From SXOA01 sp051004015 (lineage in GTDB: Bacteria; Planctomycetota; Planctomycetia; Pirellulales; Pirellulaceae): a stretch of DNA of 64,000 bases. The notes beneath the pieces were generated by a model. It was not told the origin of the DNA. It searched no databases and saw only the letters and a program-made list of their open reading frames with translations. Location of the stretch: positions 1-64,000 of the forward strand of contig JBPCKT010000084.1 in NCBI GenBank assembly GCA_051004015.1, given 5' to 3'. Shown here piece by piece: positions 8,470 to 18,278 of the stretch (position 1 is the first letter of the stretch; every line of letters starts with the position of its first letter). Position numbers and translations under genes: made by a program.

Positions 8470-9321
8470 CTACAGCCGGCAATTGGCAATCTGCGTCTCC
8501 AAGATCGCGCTCGCGCCGAGGATTTCGAGCTTCTCCATGACGTCGATGACTTTTCCGCTGGGCACCATCACGCGAATCGCGCACCAGGCGGGGTCTTCCA
8601 GGGAGTTGACCGTGGGGCTATTGAAGCCCGGAGTGATTTTTTCGGCCTCCGCCAATTTGCTGCGGGGGATGTTGTATTCCAGGAGCGACCAGCTGCGGGC
8701 GATGACGACCCCTTGCAGCCGGCGGACGACCCGCTCGGCGAGCTCCGCATGGCGTTTCGCTTTGTTCTGGATCAAGACGGTTTCGTAGCGGCCGATTTCT
8801 TCCAGGATGCGGAGGCGGTTGGCGGCGAGGGTGCTGCCGGTTTCGACCAGGTCGACAATGGCGTCGGCCACGCCGAGCGTGACCATGATTTCCACCGAGC
8901 CGCCGAGTTTGACCAGATGCACTTCGGCTTTGTGATCGCGAAGGTACTTTTGCGTAATGTTAGGGAAGCTGGTGGCGACTCGTTTGCCGTGCAGGTCGCC
9001 GGGTTTGGTCACGGGAGAGTCTTCCGGCACGCAGAGAGCCAGCTTGCATCGGCCCACGCCCAACTCCAGCCGCGACTGGACATCAGCACCTGATTCCGTC
9101 ATCAAATCGCTGCCGGTGATCCCCATGTCGATGGCCCCTTCGGCACAGAGGACGGGAATGTCGTCGGTGCGGAGGAACGTAATGTCAATCGGCATATCGC
9201 CGACGCGGGCGAACAGGCTGCGCTCCTGGCGGCGGAACGGCAGCCCGGCTTGCTTGAGCAGCTCGCCGGCTAAATCGCTGAGCCGGCCTTTGCTGGGGAC
9301 GCCGATGCGGAGGTTGGACAT
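8470..9321 (-). CDS. hisG: ATP phosphoribosyltransferase, long form
   Basis: 283 residues, the length of the self-sufficient long HisG with a C-terminal regulatory domain, so no HisZ is needed. Visible features: IGVPSKGRLSDLA at the start, MGITGSDLM, the phosphoribosyl-binding loop DAIVDLVETGSTLAANRL, and the C-terminal domain WCAIRVMVPSGKVIDVMEKLEILGASAILE (quoted in part). It catalyses the first step of histidine synthesis. hisE lies directly upstream on the same strand. Confidence 0.96.
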   Translation of the reverse strand: MSNLRIGVPSKGRLSDLAGELLKQAGLPFRRQERSLFARVGDMPIDITFLRTDDIPVLCAEGAIDMGITGSDLMTESGADVQSRLELGVGRCKLALCVPEDSPVTKPGDLHGKRVATSFPNITQKYLRDHKAEVHLVKLGGSVEIMVTLGVADAIVDLVETGSTLAANRLRILEEIGRYETVLIQNKAKRHAELAERVVRRLQGVVIARSWSLLEYNIPRSKLAEAEKITPGFNSPTVNSLEDPAWCAIRVMVPSGKVIDVMEKLEILGASAILETQIANCRL

Positions 9322-9394
9322 TTTCAGGGGTCAGGGGTCAGGGGTCAGGAGTCAGGAGTCAGAAATTCATTCGTCATTCGCCATTCGAGTTTCG
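9322..9394. repeat. Tandem GGGGTCA/GGAGTCA heptamers between hisE and hisG
   Basis: The short gap between hisE and hisG contains tandem 7-mers (CAGGGGT three times, CAGGAGT twice), followed by related ATTCGTCATTCG units. Similar heptad tracts are translated in the pyrK and rluB inserts. This is simple repeat DNA with no visible regulatory motif. Confidence 0.6.
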
Positions 9395-9766
9395 TCATTC
9401 CGCCTTTGTCGGCCGCGCCGCCTTCTCATCCAGGCCGCTCATGCCGAACCTCCTCGCGAGTTCGGTTTCGACCTCCGCTAGGGCGACTCCCTTGTAGCCG
9501 AGCATGACGAAGAGATGATAAAGGAGGTCGGCGGATTCGTAGATGAAATGAGTCCGCCCTTGGTCCCCAGGTTCACCGGCTGCTTCCACGACTTCCGCAG
9601 CCTCCTCGACAATCTTGCCGCCGATTTTTTCTACGCCTCCCTGAAACAGCGAGGTGGTGTACGATTTGGCTGGCGGATTCGCCCGACGGTCTTCGATTAC
9701 CGCCATCAACTGGTGCAGAATCGATGTTGGTGGTGGCGAGGCAGTCACGGAAGAATGAAATCGCAA
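9395..9766 (-). CDS. hisE: Phosphoribosyl-ATP pyrophosphatase
   Basis: 123 residues of the MazG-like HisE family: LFQGGVEKIGGKIVEEAAEVVEA and FIYESADLLYHLFVMLG (quoted in parts) carry the acidic metal-binding pairs (EExxE and ExxD). It performs step two of histidine synthesis on the product of HisG, encoded just downstream. An internal Met (MAVIEDRRAN) is a plausible alternative start that would remove about 20 poorly conserved residues. Confidence 0.93.
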   Translation of the reverse strand: MRFHSSVTASPPPTSILHQLMAVIEDRRANPPAKSYTTSLFQGGVEKIGGKIVEEAAEVVEAAGEPGDQGRTHFIYESADLLYHLFVMLGYKGVALAEVETELARRFGMSGLDEKAARPTKAE

Positions 9767-9895
9767 GTGAAGGTAGCGAAAGGACTTAAGAGTTTACAAT
9801 CGATTGATTGCCAGTTGATTTTCCAGATCGGCAGCGGTTAGGAATCCCTCCGTCCATCGTAGATAGGCAACTTAGACCTCGCAACCCATCCCTCC

Positions 9896-10861
9896 ATGTC
9901 TTCCCCCGCCGCACTCGACTGCTGGTTTCTCACGGGCCCGACGGCTGCTGGCAAGACGCAGGTGGGGCTGGAATTGGCAGAACGAATTGGGGCCGAGATC
10001 GTCTCGCTCGACTCGATGACGCTCTACATCGGCATGGATATCGGAACGGCCAAGCCCACGGCCGCCGACCGAGCCCGTGTGCCGCATCACCTGCTGGACC
10101 TGGTGCCCCCCAGCGAAGAATTCAGCCTGGCGGAGTACCTGGACGCTGCTCATGAGAAAATCGGAGACATCCAGTCGCGCGGCAAGCAGGTGCTGTTCGT
10201 CGGCGGAACTGCTCTTTATCTCAAATCGCTGCTGCGAGGCGTCTATCAAGGTCCGCCGCCGGATTGGGAGTTCCGCGAGGCGATTGAAAGGGAGCTTGCC
10301 GTCGTCGGCCTGCCGGAGCTGCACAAGCGATTGCAGGTGATTGACCCGCTTCTGGCCGCCAAGCTCCACCCCAACGACAAGCGGCGGATCATCCGGGCGC
10401 TGGAAGTCTTTCGCGTCACCGGCGAACCCCTCAGCCACCGCCAAACGCACTTTGACGAAGGCCGCCGCGCCAACGTGTGCAAGGTCTTCGTCCTCTCCTG
10501 GCCGCGCGAAGAACTCCACCTTCGCATCGACGGCCGCGTCGATGCGATGTTCGCCGCCGGACTGGTGGAAGAGGTCCGCGGGCTGAGATCCAACTACGGC
10601 AGCCTGAGCCGCACAGCGTCTCAAGCGGTTGGCTACCGGGAAGTGACGGAGTATTTAGCCAAACCTGCAGGCCAGCCCAATTCCCTCGCCGAGTGCATCG
10701 AACTCGTCAAAGCCCGCACCCGCCAGTTTGCCCGCCGACAGGAAACCTGGTTCCGCGGCCTTCCCGAATGCACCTTCGTCCCGCAAACGGCGGACATGAG
10801 CCCAGCCCAGACCGCCTCGAACATCCTCCATTTGCTTGAACGACCGCCCACGACAAGCTAA
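9896..10861 (+). CDS. miaA: tRNA dimethylallyltransferase
   Basis: 321 residues. The P-loop GPTAAGKT is at residues 14-21, followed by the family motifs SLDSMTLYIGMDIGTAKP and VPHHLLDLVPP. LFVGGTALYLKSLLRG and RRIIRALEVFRVTGEP are also diagnostic. It adds the isopentenyl group to A37 of tRNAs that read UNN codons. It is divergent from hisE, with a short shared upstream region. Confidence 0.96.
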   Translation: MSSPAALDCWFLTGPTAAGKTQVGLELAERIGAEIVSLDSMTLYIGMDIGTAKPTAADRARVPHHLLDLVPPSEEFSLAEYLDAAHEKIGDIQSRGKQVLFVGGTALYLKSLLRGVYQGPPPDWEFREAIERELAVVGLPELHKRLQVIDPLLAAKLHPNDKRRIIRALEVFRVTGEPLSHRQTHFDEGRRANVCKVFVLSWPREELHLRIDGRVDAMFAAGLVEEVRGLRSNYGSLSRTASQAVGYREVTEYLAKPAGQPNSLAECIELVKARTRQFARRQETWFRGLPECTFVPQTADMSPAQTASNILHLLERPPTTS

Positions 10862-10996
10862 AGTCAATGGCGCCAAGGCGAGCGCCCCCTTCGTGGCGAA
10901 ATCGTTCTTATCTATCCCTTCCTCGCAAGGACAGCGCACGGCCGCGGCACATATCCTCCGTTTCCATTCGCTTGAACCTCGATTGAGGATCGCCAG

Positions 10997-13795
10997 GTGC
11001 CGCTCCATTGTCCCCACTGCCAGCACAGCATGGTGGTGAAGGACGCCAAGCCGGGAAAGTACAAGCCGAAGTGCGCCAAATGCGGGGAGCGTTTTTCGCT
11101 CACCGTATTTCCGGATGCGTCCCAAGAACCGCTCGTTCAAAAGCTGCCCGCCGACGGCGAGCGACCCAGCATTGCCAATGCGCCAACGGTGCTGTATCCG
11201 CCCGCGGCGGAAGCGACCTCCGTCCCAGAATCCCCGCCGCCAGCGGCTAAGACGGTGGTAGGTGGAGTTGATGCCACCGCCATGTTCGATGCCGGCAGCG
11301 CCGCAACGATGGTTCCGACGGGCAACAGCGCCGTCGCGACGATGGTTAGTCGCGGGGAGGACGCTACTGCGCCCGGACACTACGGTGGAGCAACGCGTGC
11401 CGACTCCTTTGGACCTTCCCAGCCCGGCTCGGCCTCCGGCAGCGTGCCGCCCACCATCGGCGGCTTCAAGATTGTGAAAGAGCTTGGCCGCGGGGCGATG
11501 GGGGCGGTGTATCTGGCCAAGCAGACGTCGCTGGATCGGGACGTGGCCCTGAAGACCATCCAGGCCCAATACGCCGACAACCCAACCTTCATCGCCCGCT
11601 TCACGCGCGAGGCGTATGCCGCCGCTCAGCTCACCCATCACAACGTGGTGCAGATTTACGACCTGGGACAGGACAACGGCACCAACTATTTCAGCATGGA
11701 GTTCGTCCGCGGCCAGTCGCTCGACGAAGTCGTCCGCAAGGAAGGGAAGCTCGATCCCGAGGTGGCCGTCGGCTATATCCTGCAAGCGGCCCGCGGCTTG
11801 CAATATGCCCACGATCACGGCATGGTTCACCGGGACGTCAAGCCGGCGAACATGATGATCAACGAGAATGGCATCGTGAAAGTCGCCGACTTGGGGCTGG
11901 TCAAAACTCCCGCAGCCGCGGAGGCCGAAGCAGCAGCCGAAGCGAGGGAAAACGCGGCGCCAGGCGACCGTTCCGCCTCGCTCGCCGCCGCCACGGCGAA
12001 CGTAACGCTGAATAACGTCGCCATGGGCACCCCCGCGTACATGGCTCCCGAGCAAGCCGTCAATGCTGCCGGCGTCGATCACCGGGCGGACATCTATTCG
12101 CTCGGCTGCTCGCTCTACGTCCTGCTGACCGGCCGGCCGCCGTTTGAAGGGGCCACCGCTCTGGAAGTCATCACCAAGCACAAGACGGAGCCGGTCGTCC
12201 GTCCCGAAGCTATCGTCAAACGAGTCCCCGCGCGGCTCTCGGAAATCTGCCTGAAGATGGTGGCCAAGCGACCGGAGGACCGCTACGCGGCCCTGAATGA
12301 AGTCATCAAGGACCTGGAGGGATTCCTCGGCGTTCAATCCAGCGGCACCTATTCTCCCAAGGAAGAGCACGCGCAACTCATGGAGGAATCGGTCAAGAAC
12401 TTCAACTCGGCCGCAATGGCCGGCCTGCGCGGGATTCTGCCCCTCGCATTTTTTGGCGTTTGCGGTCTGGTATTTGTCGTCGCGATGCTCTTCAGTTGGG
12501 GGCTAGCCTCCGGCGTCTTCGGTTTCGCTGTGATGACCCCAGCCGCGTACTTTGTGATCTCCGGACTGCGGCAGCGGACCTACTTGTTTGAAAGGACCCG
12601 CGGTTTCCTGTTCTCCGCTCGCATCACCGACTGGCTGACCTGGATCGGTGGCGGCTTGGTGTTTTTGCTGGCCCTGTGGTTACTCGGCTCGCTCTGGTAC
12701 TGGCTCGGCTTTGCGATTCTCGCCGTCGGCCTGGCCGCGGGCTATTCCTTCGTCGTCGACGACGGTCTCGCTCGCCAGCGCCAAGAGCCCCTCGCAAAAA
12801 TGGAGCAGCTTCTCAAGTCGCTGCGGCTCAAGGGAGTCGACGAGAATTCGCTCCGCTCCTTCGTAGCCCGCTACAGCGGCGACAATTGGGAAGAATTCTT
12901 CGAAGCCCTCTTCAACTACGAGGCGAAGCTCGCCGCGCGAGAGCAATTCGGCCGCGGCGACTCCGGTCGCACTCGCAAACAGTTCCGCGGCTGGCGGGAC
13001 GCGGTCATCCGCTGGATGGACGACCGCCTGCGGGCCGACAAGGAGCGCAAAGAGCGGCAGCACCTGCAAAACGTCGAAGAGAAGAACCTGCAAGCCCAAG
13101 GTGTGGACGTGTTGGCCGCCCGCAAGCAGGCGCAGGCCATGGCCGATGTCTTCATGGACGAAGCCGAGCACGCCCGCAAAGAACCGGTCAAAGGGGGAGC
13201 AACCGTCGTCGATCCCAAAGCGGCCTCCGAAGCCAAACGGCAGCGCATCAAGCAGATGCTGGCCGACGCCCGACGCGGCGCGTATCAGCCTAAAAAGAAC
13301 CGCATGTTGGGGCTTGCCGCCTCGCCGCTCACGTTCGCCCTTGGCGGAAAAATGCGGTTCCTGCTCGGCTGCCTGCTCATCGCGGCCTTCGCAATGTGGG
13401 TGAAGATGAATCCGAACCTGCTCCAATCGGTGAGCCAAGTCTCAGAAACTGCAAAGAGTGCGATCGAGTCCGCGAAAACAGGTGACGTCAAAGCCGCCAC
13501 AGATACCGTCAAAGGGAGCGTCGCCGACAATTCCAAGCAATCCGCAGCAGCCCAGGATTTGCCCATTCCAGTTCTCGGACATGTCCTCAGCGGCTGGCCG
13601 GCGGGAACCGCGGGGCTGGTGCTCGTTGCGCTCGGCCTTTTCCGCGGCTGGAAAATGTCCATTTTTGCACTGCCGGCGGCGGCGCTGATAATGTTTGGCT
13701 CAAACCTTGGCATCCCCGGCGGAGCGCTCGTGGCGATTCCCATCGGACTTGCCATCGCCGGAGTCGGATTCTTTTTCGGCAGAACGGCGGAGTAG
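10997..13795 (+). CDS. Membrane Ser/Thr protein kinase with zinc-ribbon N-terminus
   Basis: 932 residues, starting at a GTG. Residues 5-29 form a zinc ribbon (CPHC..CAKC). A Hanks-type kinase domain spans about 154-445: glycine loop ELGRGAMGAVYLAK, VALK lysine, catalytic HRDVKPANMM at about 278, ADLGLVK (DLG instead of DFG) and GTPAYMAPEQ. After the kinase come two hydrophobic clusters (about 475-590). A charged cytoplasmic stretch (about 600-780) and further C-terminal membrane segments follow. This architecture is common in planctomycetes. There is no clear extracellular sensor domain. Substrates are unknown. Confidence 0.93.
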   Translation: MPLHCPHCQHSMVVKDAKPGKYKPKCAKCGERFSLTVFPDASQEPLVQKLPADGERPSIANAPTVLYPPAAEATSVPESPPPAAKTVVGGVDATAMFDAGSAATMVPTGNSAVATMVSRGEDATAPGHYGGATRADSFGPSQPGSASGSVPPTIGGFKIVKELGRGAMGAVYLAKQTSLDRDVALKTIQAQYADNPTFIARFTREAYAAAQLTHHNVVQIYDLGQDNGTNYFSMEFVRGQSLDEVVRKEGKLDPEVAVGYILQAARGLQYAHDHGMVHRDVKPANMMINENGIVKVADLGLVKTPAAAEAEAAAEARENAAPGDRSASLAAATANVTLNNVAMGTPAYMAPEQAVNAAGVDHRADIYSLGCSLYVLLTGRPPFEGATALEVITKHKTEPVVRPEAIVKRVPARLSEICLKMVAKRPEDRYAALNEVIKDLEGFLGVQSSGTYSPKEEHAQLMEESVKNFNSAAMAGLRGILPLAFFGVCGLVFVVAMLFSWGLASGVFGFAVMTPAAYFVISGLRQRTYLFERTRGFLFSARITDWLTWIGGGLVFLLALWLLGSLWYWLGFAILAVGLAAGYSFVVDDGLARQRQEPLAKMEQLLKSLRLKGVDENSLRSFVARYSGDNWEEFFEALFNYEAKLAAREQFGRGDSGRTRKQFRGWRDAVIRWMDDRLRADKERKERQHLQNVEEKNLQAQGVDVLAARKQAQAMADVFMDEAEHARKEPVKGGATVVDPKAASEAKRQRIKQMLADARRGAYQPKKNRMLGLAASPLTFALGGKMRFLLGCLLIAAFAMWVKMNPNLLQSVSQVSETAKSAIESAKTGDVKAATDTVKGSVADNSKQSAAAQDLPIPVLGHVLSGWPAGTAGLVLVALGLFRGWKMSIFALPAAALIMFGSNLGIPGGALVAIPIGLAIAGVGFFFGRTAE

Positions 13796-13821
13796 TAGCC
13801 ACCAGATTCGGAGAGTTCAAA

Positions 13822-14770
13822 TCACTCGCCGCGGCTGAACGCCTTTCGCAGCAGTGCCAGACTCTTGGGGACGGCGATCTTGGGGTCTTCCTTCCCCTCA
13901 AACTCCAGCGAGACAAAGCCGCGATACTTGTGCTTGTGGAAGATTTTGGCAATGCGATCGTAGTCGAGGTCGAGCTGATACCAAAGGCCGCCGCCGTAGT
14001 AGGTCTTGGCTTGCAGCAGGATGGTCTTGGGAGCCAGGAGCTCCAGGCGGTCATAAGGATCTTCCAGAAAATTGCCGGTATCGGCGGTGACTTGCAGCCA
14101 AGGGGACTTGATGGCGTCGACAATCCGCAGCACCCCTTCCGCGGTGCGCCCGAGCCCCCAGTGGTTCTCCAGTCCCAGCAGCACCCCGCATTTCTCCGCC
14201 ACCGGCAGCAGTTTCTCGAAGCTATCGATCACCCACTTAAATCCATCCTCATCGGTAAAGCCCGGCAGCCGTGGCTCGATCCCCCGGTTCTTCATCAGCT
14301 CGTCAAAATCCTTGCTGGTCCCCCAGCGGCCGGTGTTGACCCGCATGGTGGGAATGCCGAGGGCGTAGGCCAACTCGATACAGTGGATGGTGTGGTCGAT
14401 GTTCTTCTTCCGCTCTTCCTCCTTGGGCGAGACAAACCTGGTGCGTGGAAAAACCCATCAGGGCCAGCCCATTCACAAACGCCCGCTTCTTGAGCTTCTG
14501 CAAATAGCCGTTCTCCTCGTTCGTCATCTGCCGGTGCAGGATTTCCACGCCGTCAAATCCCCATTCCGCCGCCAGGTCGATGCACTTCTCGATATCGCGG
14601 TACTCCTCGTGCTCGAACTGCCAGAAAGAGTACGTGGAGATGCCGATGGGATTGGAGCGAGAGGCCATCTTGCCAGTGGCCGGCCGTGGTTTGTCTTCCG
14701 CGAGACATGGCACTGCGGAAAGTGAAAGTGCGGCGGCGCCCGCAAGTAATTCGCGACGGCTGTGGCTCAT
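13822..14770 (-). pseudogene. Sugar phosphate isomerase/epimerase (AP endonuclease 2 fold), frameshifted
   Basis: Two overlapping frames together make one family member. The N-terminal part (14770 to about 14440) begins MSHSRRELLAGAAALSLS, a Tat-like leader, and continues into a TIM barrel (PIGISTYSFWQFEHEEY, WGFDGVEILH). The C-terminal part (about 14440 to 13822) carries AYALGIPTMRVNTGRWG, VLLGLENHWG and GFVSLEFEGKEDP. The frames join near GFSTHQ / FVSPKEEER at about 14440. A one-base gain or two-base loss there breaks the gene. Both halves are otherwise well conserved, so the break is recent or a sequencing error. The family includes xylose isomerase-like epimerases; the substrate is unknown. 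Confidence 0.8.
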
Positions 14771-14804
14771 GAGAGTATCTCCTTAGGCGACAGAACAGAC
14801 GGCG

Positions 14805-16091
14805 TCACACTTTGGGCGTAATCCTCTCCTTCCCCATCCACCCCCGCAACACTTGCGGCACTTCCACGCTGCCGTCGGCTTGCTGGTAGTTTTCCAGCAC
14901 CGCGATGAGGGCCCGGCTGAGGGCGATGGCGGTGCCGTTGAGGGTGTGGGCGAAGCGGGTTCCTTTTTCGTCCTTTTTCTTGTAGCGGATGTTGAGGCGG
15001 CGGGCCTGGTAGTCGGTGCAGTTGCTGGTGCTGGTGACCTCTCCCCATTCGCCCCCCTTGCCTCGGCCGGGCATCCAGGCTTCCAGGTCGTACTTGCGAT
15101 AGGCGGGTCCGCCGAGGTCGCCGCTGGCGGTGTCAATGACGCGGTAGGGAATGCCCAGGCCGTCGAACAGCTCGCATTCAATGTCCCGCAGTTGCTCCAG
15201 CATGTCATCGCTTTGCTCAGGAAGCGTGAAGGCGAACATTTCCACCTTGGTGAATTGATGCACGCGGTAGATGCCGCGCGTCGCTTTGCCAGCCGCTCCG
15301 GCTTCGGTGCGGAAGCAGTGGCTGATGCCGGCCAGCTTGATGGGGAGTTTCTCAGCTTCAATGATTTGCTCGGCGTACATGCCGCCCAGCGTGATTTCCG
15401 CCGTTCCCACGAGGCACAAATCGCTGCCGGCGATGCTGTAAATCTGCGTTTCCGGCCCGCGGGGGTTATAGCCGGTCCCCATCAGCACTTCTTGCCGGGC
15501 GAGGTCCGGCGTCGTCGTCAGCGTGAAACCGTGCCGGGCCAGCACGTCGACGGCATACCGCTGGAGGGCCAGGTCCAAGAGCACGCAGTCGTTCTTCAGA
15601 AAATAAAAGCCGTGTCCTGTTGTTCTCGCACCGGCTTCAAAATCGAAGAGGTCGAGCTTCTCCCCCAATTGCACATGGTCGAGCGGCTGGAAGTCGAACT
15701 TGCGGACCTCTGTTTTGCCCTTGCGGACTTCCACGTTCGCATGATCACCGCTTCCGACCGGCGCGGAGGGATGTGTCATATTGGGGACGTGGAGCTGAAT
15801 CTCGCGCGCTTCGGCATCAAGCCGGTCATGCTCCGCCTGGGCAGCGTCCTTGGCATCCCGCAGTTTGCGGCCTTCTTCCTTCTTCGCGTTTCGCTCCGCT
15901 TCGTCTTTCGCCTTACCGATGCTTTTGGCAATCTCATTCGCCTTTCGATTCAGCTCCTCCACCTCAAGCAACTTCGCTCGCCGCTGCTCTTCCAGCCGCA
16001 CCAACTGGTCAACATCGCAACTCGTCCCGCGATTCGCGCAGTTCTGTTTGACGGCAGTGGCGTTTTCAACAATGAATTTGCGGTCGAGCAT
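14805..16091 (-). CDS. serS: Seryl-tRNA synthetase
   Basis: 428 residues from the ATG at 16091. The N-terminal coiled-coil arm is visible (RLEEQRRAKLLEVEELNRKA, quoted in part). The class II core has motif 2 (ISHCFRTEAGAAGKATRGIYR, shown in pieces: ISHCFRTEAG, RGIYRVHQF) and motif 3 (NGTAIALSRALIAVLENYQ). It charges tRNA-Ser and tRNA-Sec. The frame stays open 76 codons further upstream, but the chosen Met matches the family start (MLDRKFIVEN). Confidence 0.96.
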   Translation of the reverse strand: MLDRKFIVENATAVKQNCANRGTSCDVDQLVRLEEQRRAKLLEVEELNRKANEIAKSIGKAKDEAERNAKKEEGRKLRDAKDAAQAEHDRLDAEAREIQLHVPNMTHPSAPVGSGDHANVEVRKGKTEVRKFDFQPLDHVQLGEKLDLFDFEAGARTTGHGFYFLKNDCVLLDLALQRYAVDVLARHGFTLTTTPDLARQEVLMGTGYNPRGPETQIYSIAGSDLCLVGTAEITLGGMYAEQIIEAEKLPIKLAGISHCFRTEAGAAGKATRGIYRVHQFTKVEMFAFTLPEQSDDMLEQLRDIECELFDGLGIPYRVIDTASGDLGGPAYRKYDLEAWMPGRGKGGEWGEVTSTSNCTDYQARRLNIRYKKKDEKGTRFAHTLNGTAIALSRALIAVLENYQQADGSVEVPQVLRGWMGKERITPKV

Positions 16092-16203
16092 GGTTTCGTA
16101 CGTGGGGTAGGCTTCCGGCCCGCCCGAAAAGTGTTGGCCACGGCTGGCGAAATGCTTGGAACCTCCAAGCATATCAAGGGAGCAGCGGCTCATGTAGGCC
16201 AGC

Positions 16204-18240
16204 TTACTCCGCCGTCCGCACCCAGCACCGCAGCACTTCCGCCACGCTCCAGGCCTGGGCGATGCAGCCGCGGGGAGTAAAGGGAGCTTCGGCGTCAAAG
16301 ACTTCGCTGATGCTGCCAATACATGCTTCGCCGAGATGGTCCACGAAGCCGCTCAGGAATTTCCGGGCAGCGGCCCGCTCCTCGGGATGGACCCGCAAAT
16401 AGCAGTCGATGTACGGCCCGATAAGCCAGCCCCAAACGGTCCCCTGGTGATAAGCCGCATCGCGGGCCCGCAGGTCGCCAAAGTATTTGTCCTTGTAGTC
16501 AGCATGGCCCGGCGACAGCGAGCGCAGGCCCACCGGCGTCAGTAGCATCTTCGAGCAGATGTCCAGCACGGGCTTCCAGCGGGACGTATCCAGGACCGGA
16601 TGCTCCAGCGAGAACGCAAAGAGCTGGTTGGGCCGCAGGGCCGTATCGTTCCCCTGTTCGCCGTCGAGCACATCATAGAGATATCCGGCTTCCTCCATCC
16701 AGAATCGCTTGTTGAAGGAGTTGCGAACCCGCTGGGCCATCTCCGACAACTCGCGGCCCGCTTCGGGGCCTTCCTCCTTGCGGACCCAGTTTTCGAGCAG
16801 TCGCAGAGCGTTGTACCAGAGGGCGTTGATTTCTACGGCCTTGCCGCGGCGCGGCGTGACGACCCAGTCGCCAACTTTGGCGTCCATCCAGGTGAGCTGA
16901 TACCCTTCTGCCCCCTGCCGGAGCAGCCCGTCGGCGGGGTCGACGCCAATGCCGAACCGCGTGCCGCGAACGTGGTGATTAACGATGTCCTTGAGCTTCG
17001 GCAGCAACAGACGGAGCGTGGCGCGGTCGCCGGTCGCGCTCACGTAGCGGCTGAGGGCGTGAAAAAACCAGAGCGTCGCGTCCGCCGTGTGATAGAGCCC
17101 TTGGTTTTCCCCTTCGGGAAACATGTTGGGGATGAGCCCATCCCGGATGTATTGAGCAAAGGTCCGCAGGATATATCCCGCCTCGGTGTGCCGGCCGGTG
17201 GTGAGGGTCAGACCTTCCAGACTGATCATGGTGTCCCGGCCCCAATCGGTGAACCAGTGGTAGCCGGCGATCACCGTGCGGGCTTCGTCTCCCGCCGCCG
17301 CGGTGCGGGTGGCATCGTGCAGACGGCCCATCGGCGTGATCAAGAATTGATCGGCGGCGAGGACCAGTTCGCCGGCCGGTCCCTGATTCACGGCTGGATT
17401 GGCCAGGGCCAGCAGACGCTGGCGGCGAACGTGCTCCAGTTCGGTCGCCTCGCTTGGCGATAGCGCCATGATGGTGTCCCAACTCTCGGTGGACGCCACC
17501 AGCGTCACCGGATGGTCATGAGATAAATCCGCGCGGAAATATCCGGGACTCCACAGGTCGCCGAACGACTCATAGCCGCGGCTTTCCTCCACGCGGTAGA
17601 GGAGGTTCGGCAGCATCGTGCTGTTAATTGTGAAGGCGATGTCCTTGCCGTGCGTGAAGAGGCGGAGCGGCGGCAGCGGCTCGGCCGGGCGAACCTCCAC
17701 GCGCATGTCATCGCAGTGAATGGGGGACGGGCCGGAGTGCGAGTAACTCACGGGCGCATCGTGCGGGCGGAAGTGGATGCAAGGCCGCAGCTTGAGCCGC
17801 ACCGGGCCGTCCCCTTGCACCAGCCGGTAGCTGACATGCACCGTATTTTGCTTATGCGGCAGCAGGATCCGCTTTTCGATCACATGATTGTTGAACGAGT
17901 ATCGCCAAACCGGCAGGCCGAATTCCAGGCGAAATTCCCGCAGCAAGTCAGCCCCGTGCAGATCGAGCGAGTCCCCGCGCTCTTCGCCGCCGATGAGCGC
18001 GGTCTGGCCATCCGGCAAGCGGACCTTTTCCGTGAGATGGTTGAGCATCACGCGGCGGCCCAGAGGAGCCGGCAGAGCGGCGATGAGCAGGCTGTGGTAG
18101 CGGCGCGAGGCGACGCCGGCAACCGTGCCGGAGGCGTAACCTCCCAGCCCATTGCCGACCAGCCATTCTCGCGTGAGCAGCGGCTCGGTCCCCTCGCTCT
18201 GCTCGCGGCCCCAAGGCATTCGTAAGACCCAGTCTTCCAT
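16204..18240 (-). CDS. Amylo-alpha-1,6-glucosidase (glycogen debranching enzyme family)
   Basis: 678 residues from the ATG at 18240, chosen because AGGAG lies 6 bases upstream. The N-terminal beta-sandwich domain (EWLVGNGLGGYASGTVAGV, RRYHSLLIA) and the C-terminal (alpha/alpha)6 barrel (GYHWFTDWGRDTMISLEGL, NALWYNALRLL, YHQGTVWGWLIGPY) match GDE_C family glucosidases. It removes 1,6-branches from glycogen or maltodextrin. It lies directly downstream of treZ, so the pair probably processes storage glucan toward trehalose. Confidence 0.92.
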   Translation of the reverse strand: MEDWVLRMPWGREQSEGTEPLLTREWLVGNGLGGYASGTVAGVASRRYHSLLIAALPAPLGRRVMLNHLTEKVRLPDGQTALIGGEERGDSLDLHGADLLREFRLEFGLPVWRYSFNNHVIEKRILLPHKQNTVHVSYRLVQGDGPVRLKLRPCIHFRPHDAPVSYSHSGPSPIHCDDMRVEVRPAEPLPPLRLFTHGKDIAFTINSTMLPNLLYRVEESRGYESFGDLWSPGYFRADLSHDHPVTLVASTESWDTIMALSPSEATELEHVRRQRLLALANPAVNQGPAGELVLAADQFLITPMGRLHDATRTAAAGDEARTVIAGYHWFTDWGRDTMISLEGLTLTTGRHTEAGYILRTFAQYIRDGLIPNMFPEGENQGLYHTADATLWFFHALSRYVSATGDRATLRLLLPKLKDIVNHHVRGTRFGIGVDPADGLLRQGAEGYQLTWMDAKVGDWVVTPRRGKAVEINALWYNALRLLENWVRKEEGPEAGRELSEMAQRVRNSFNKRFWMEEAGYLYDVLDGEQGNDTALRPNQLFAFSLEHPVLDTSRWKPVLDICSKMLLTPVGLRSLSPGHADYKDKYFGDLRARDAAYHQGTVWGWLIGPYIDCYLRVHPEERAAARKFLSGFVDHLGEACIGSISEVFDAEAPFTPRGCIAQAWSVAEVLRCWVRTAE

Positions 18241-18278
18241 TACAGCTCCTATTGCGGCGAGGCCGCGATACGCATCCA

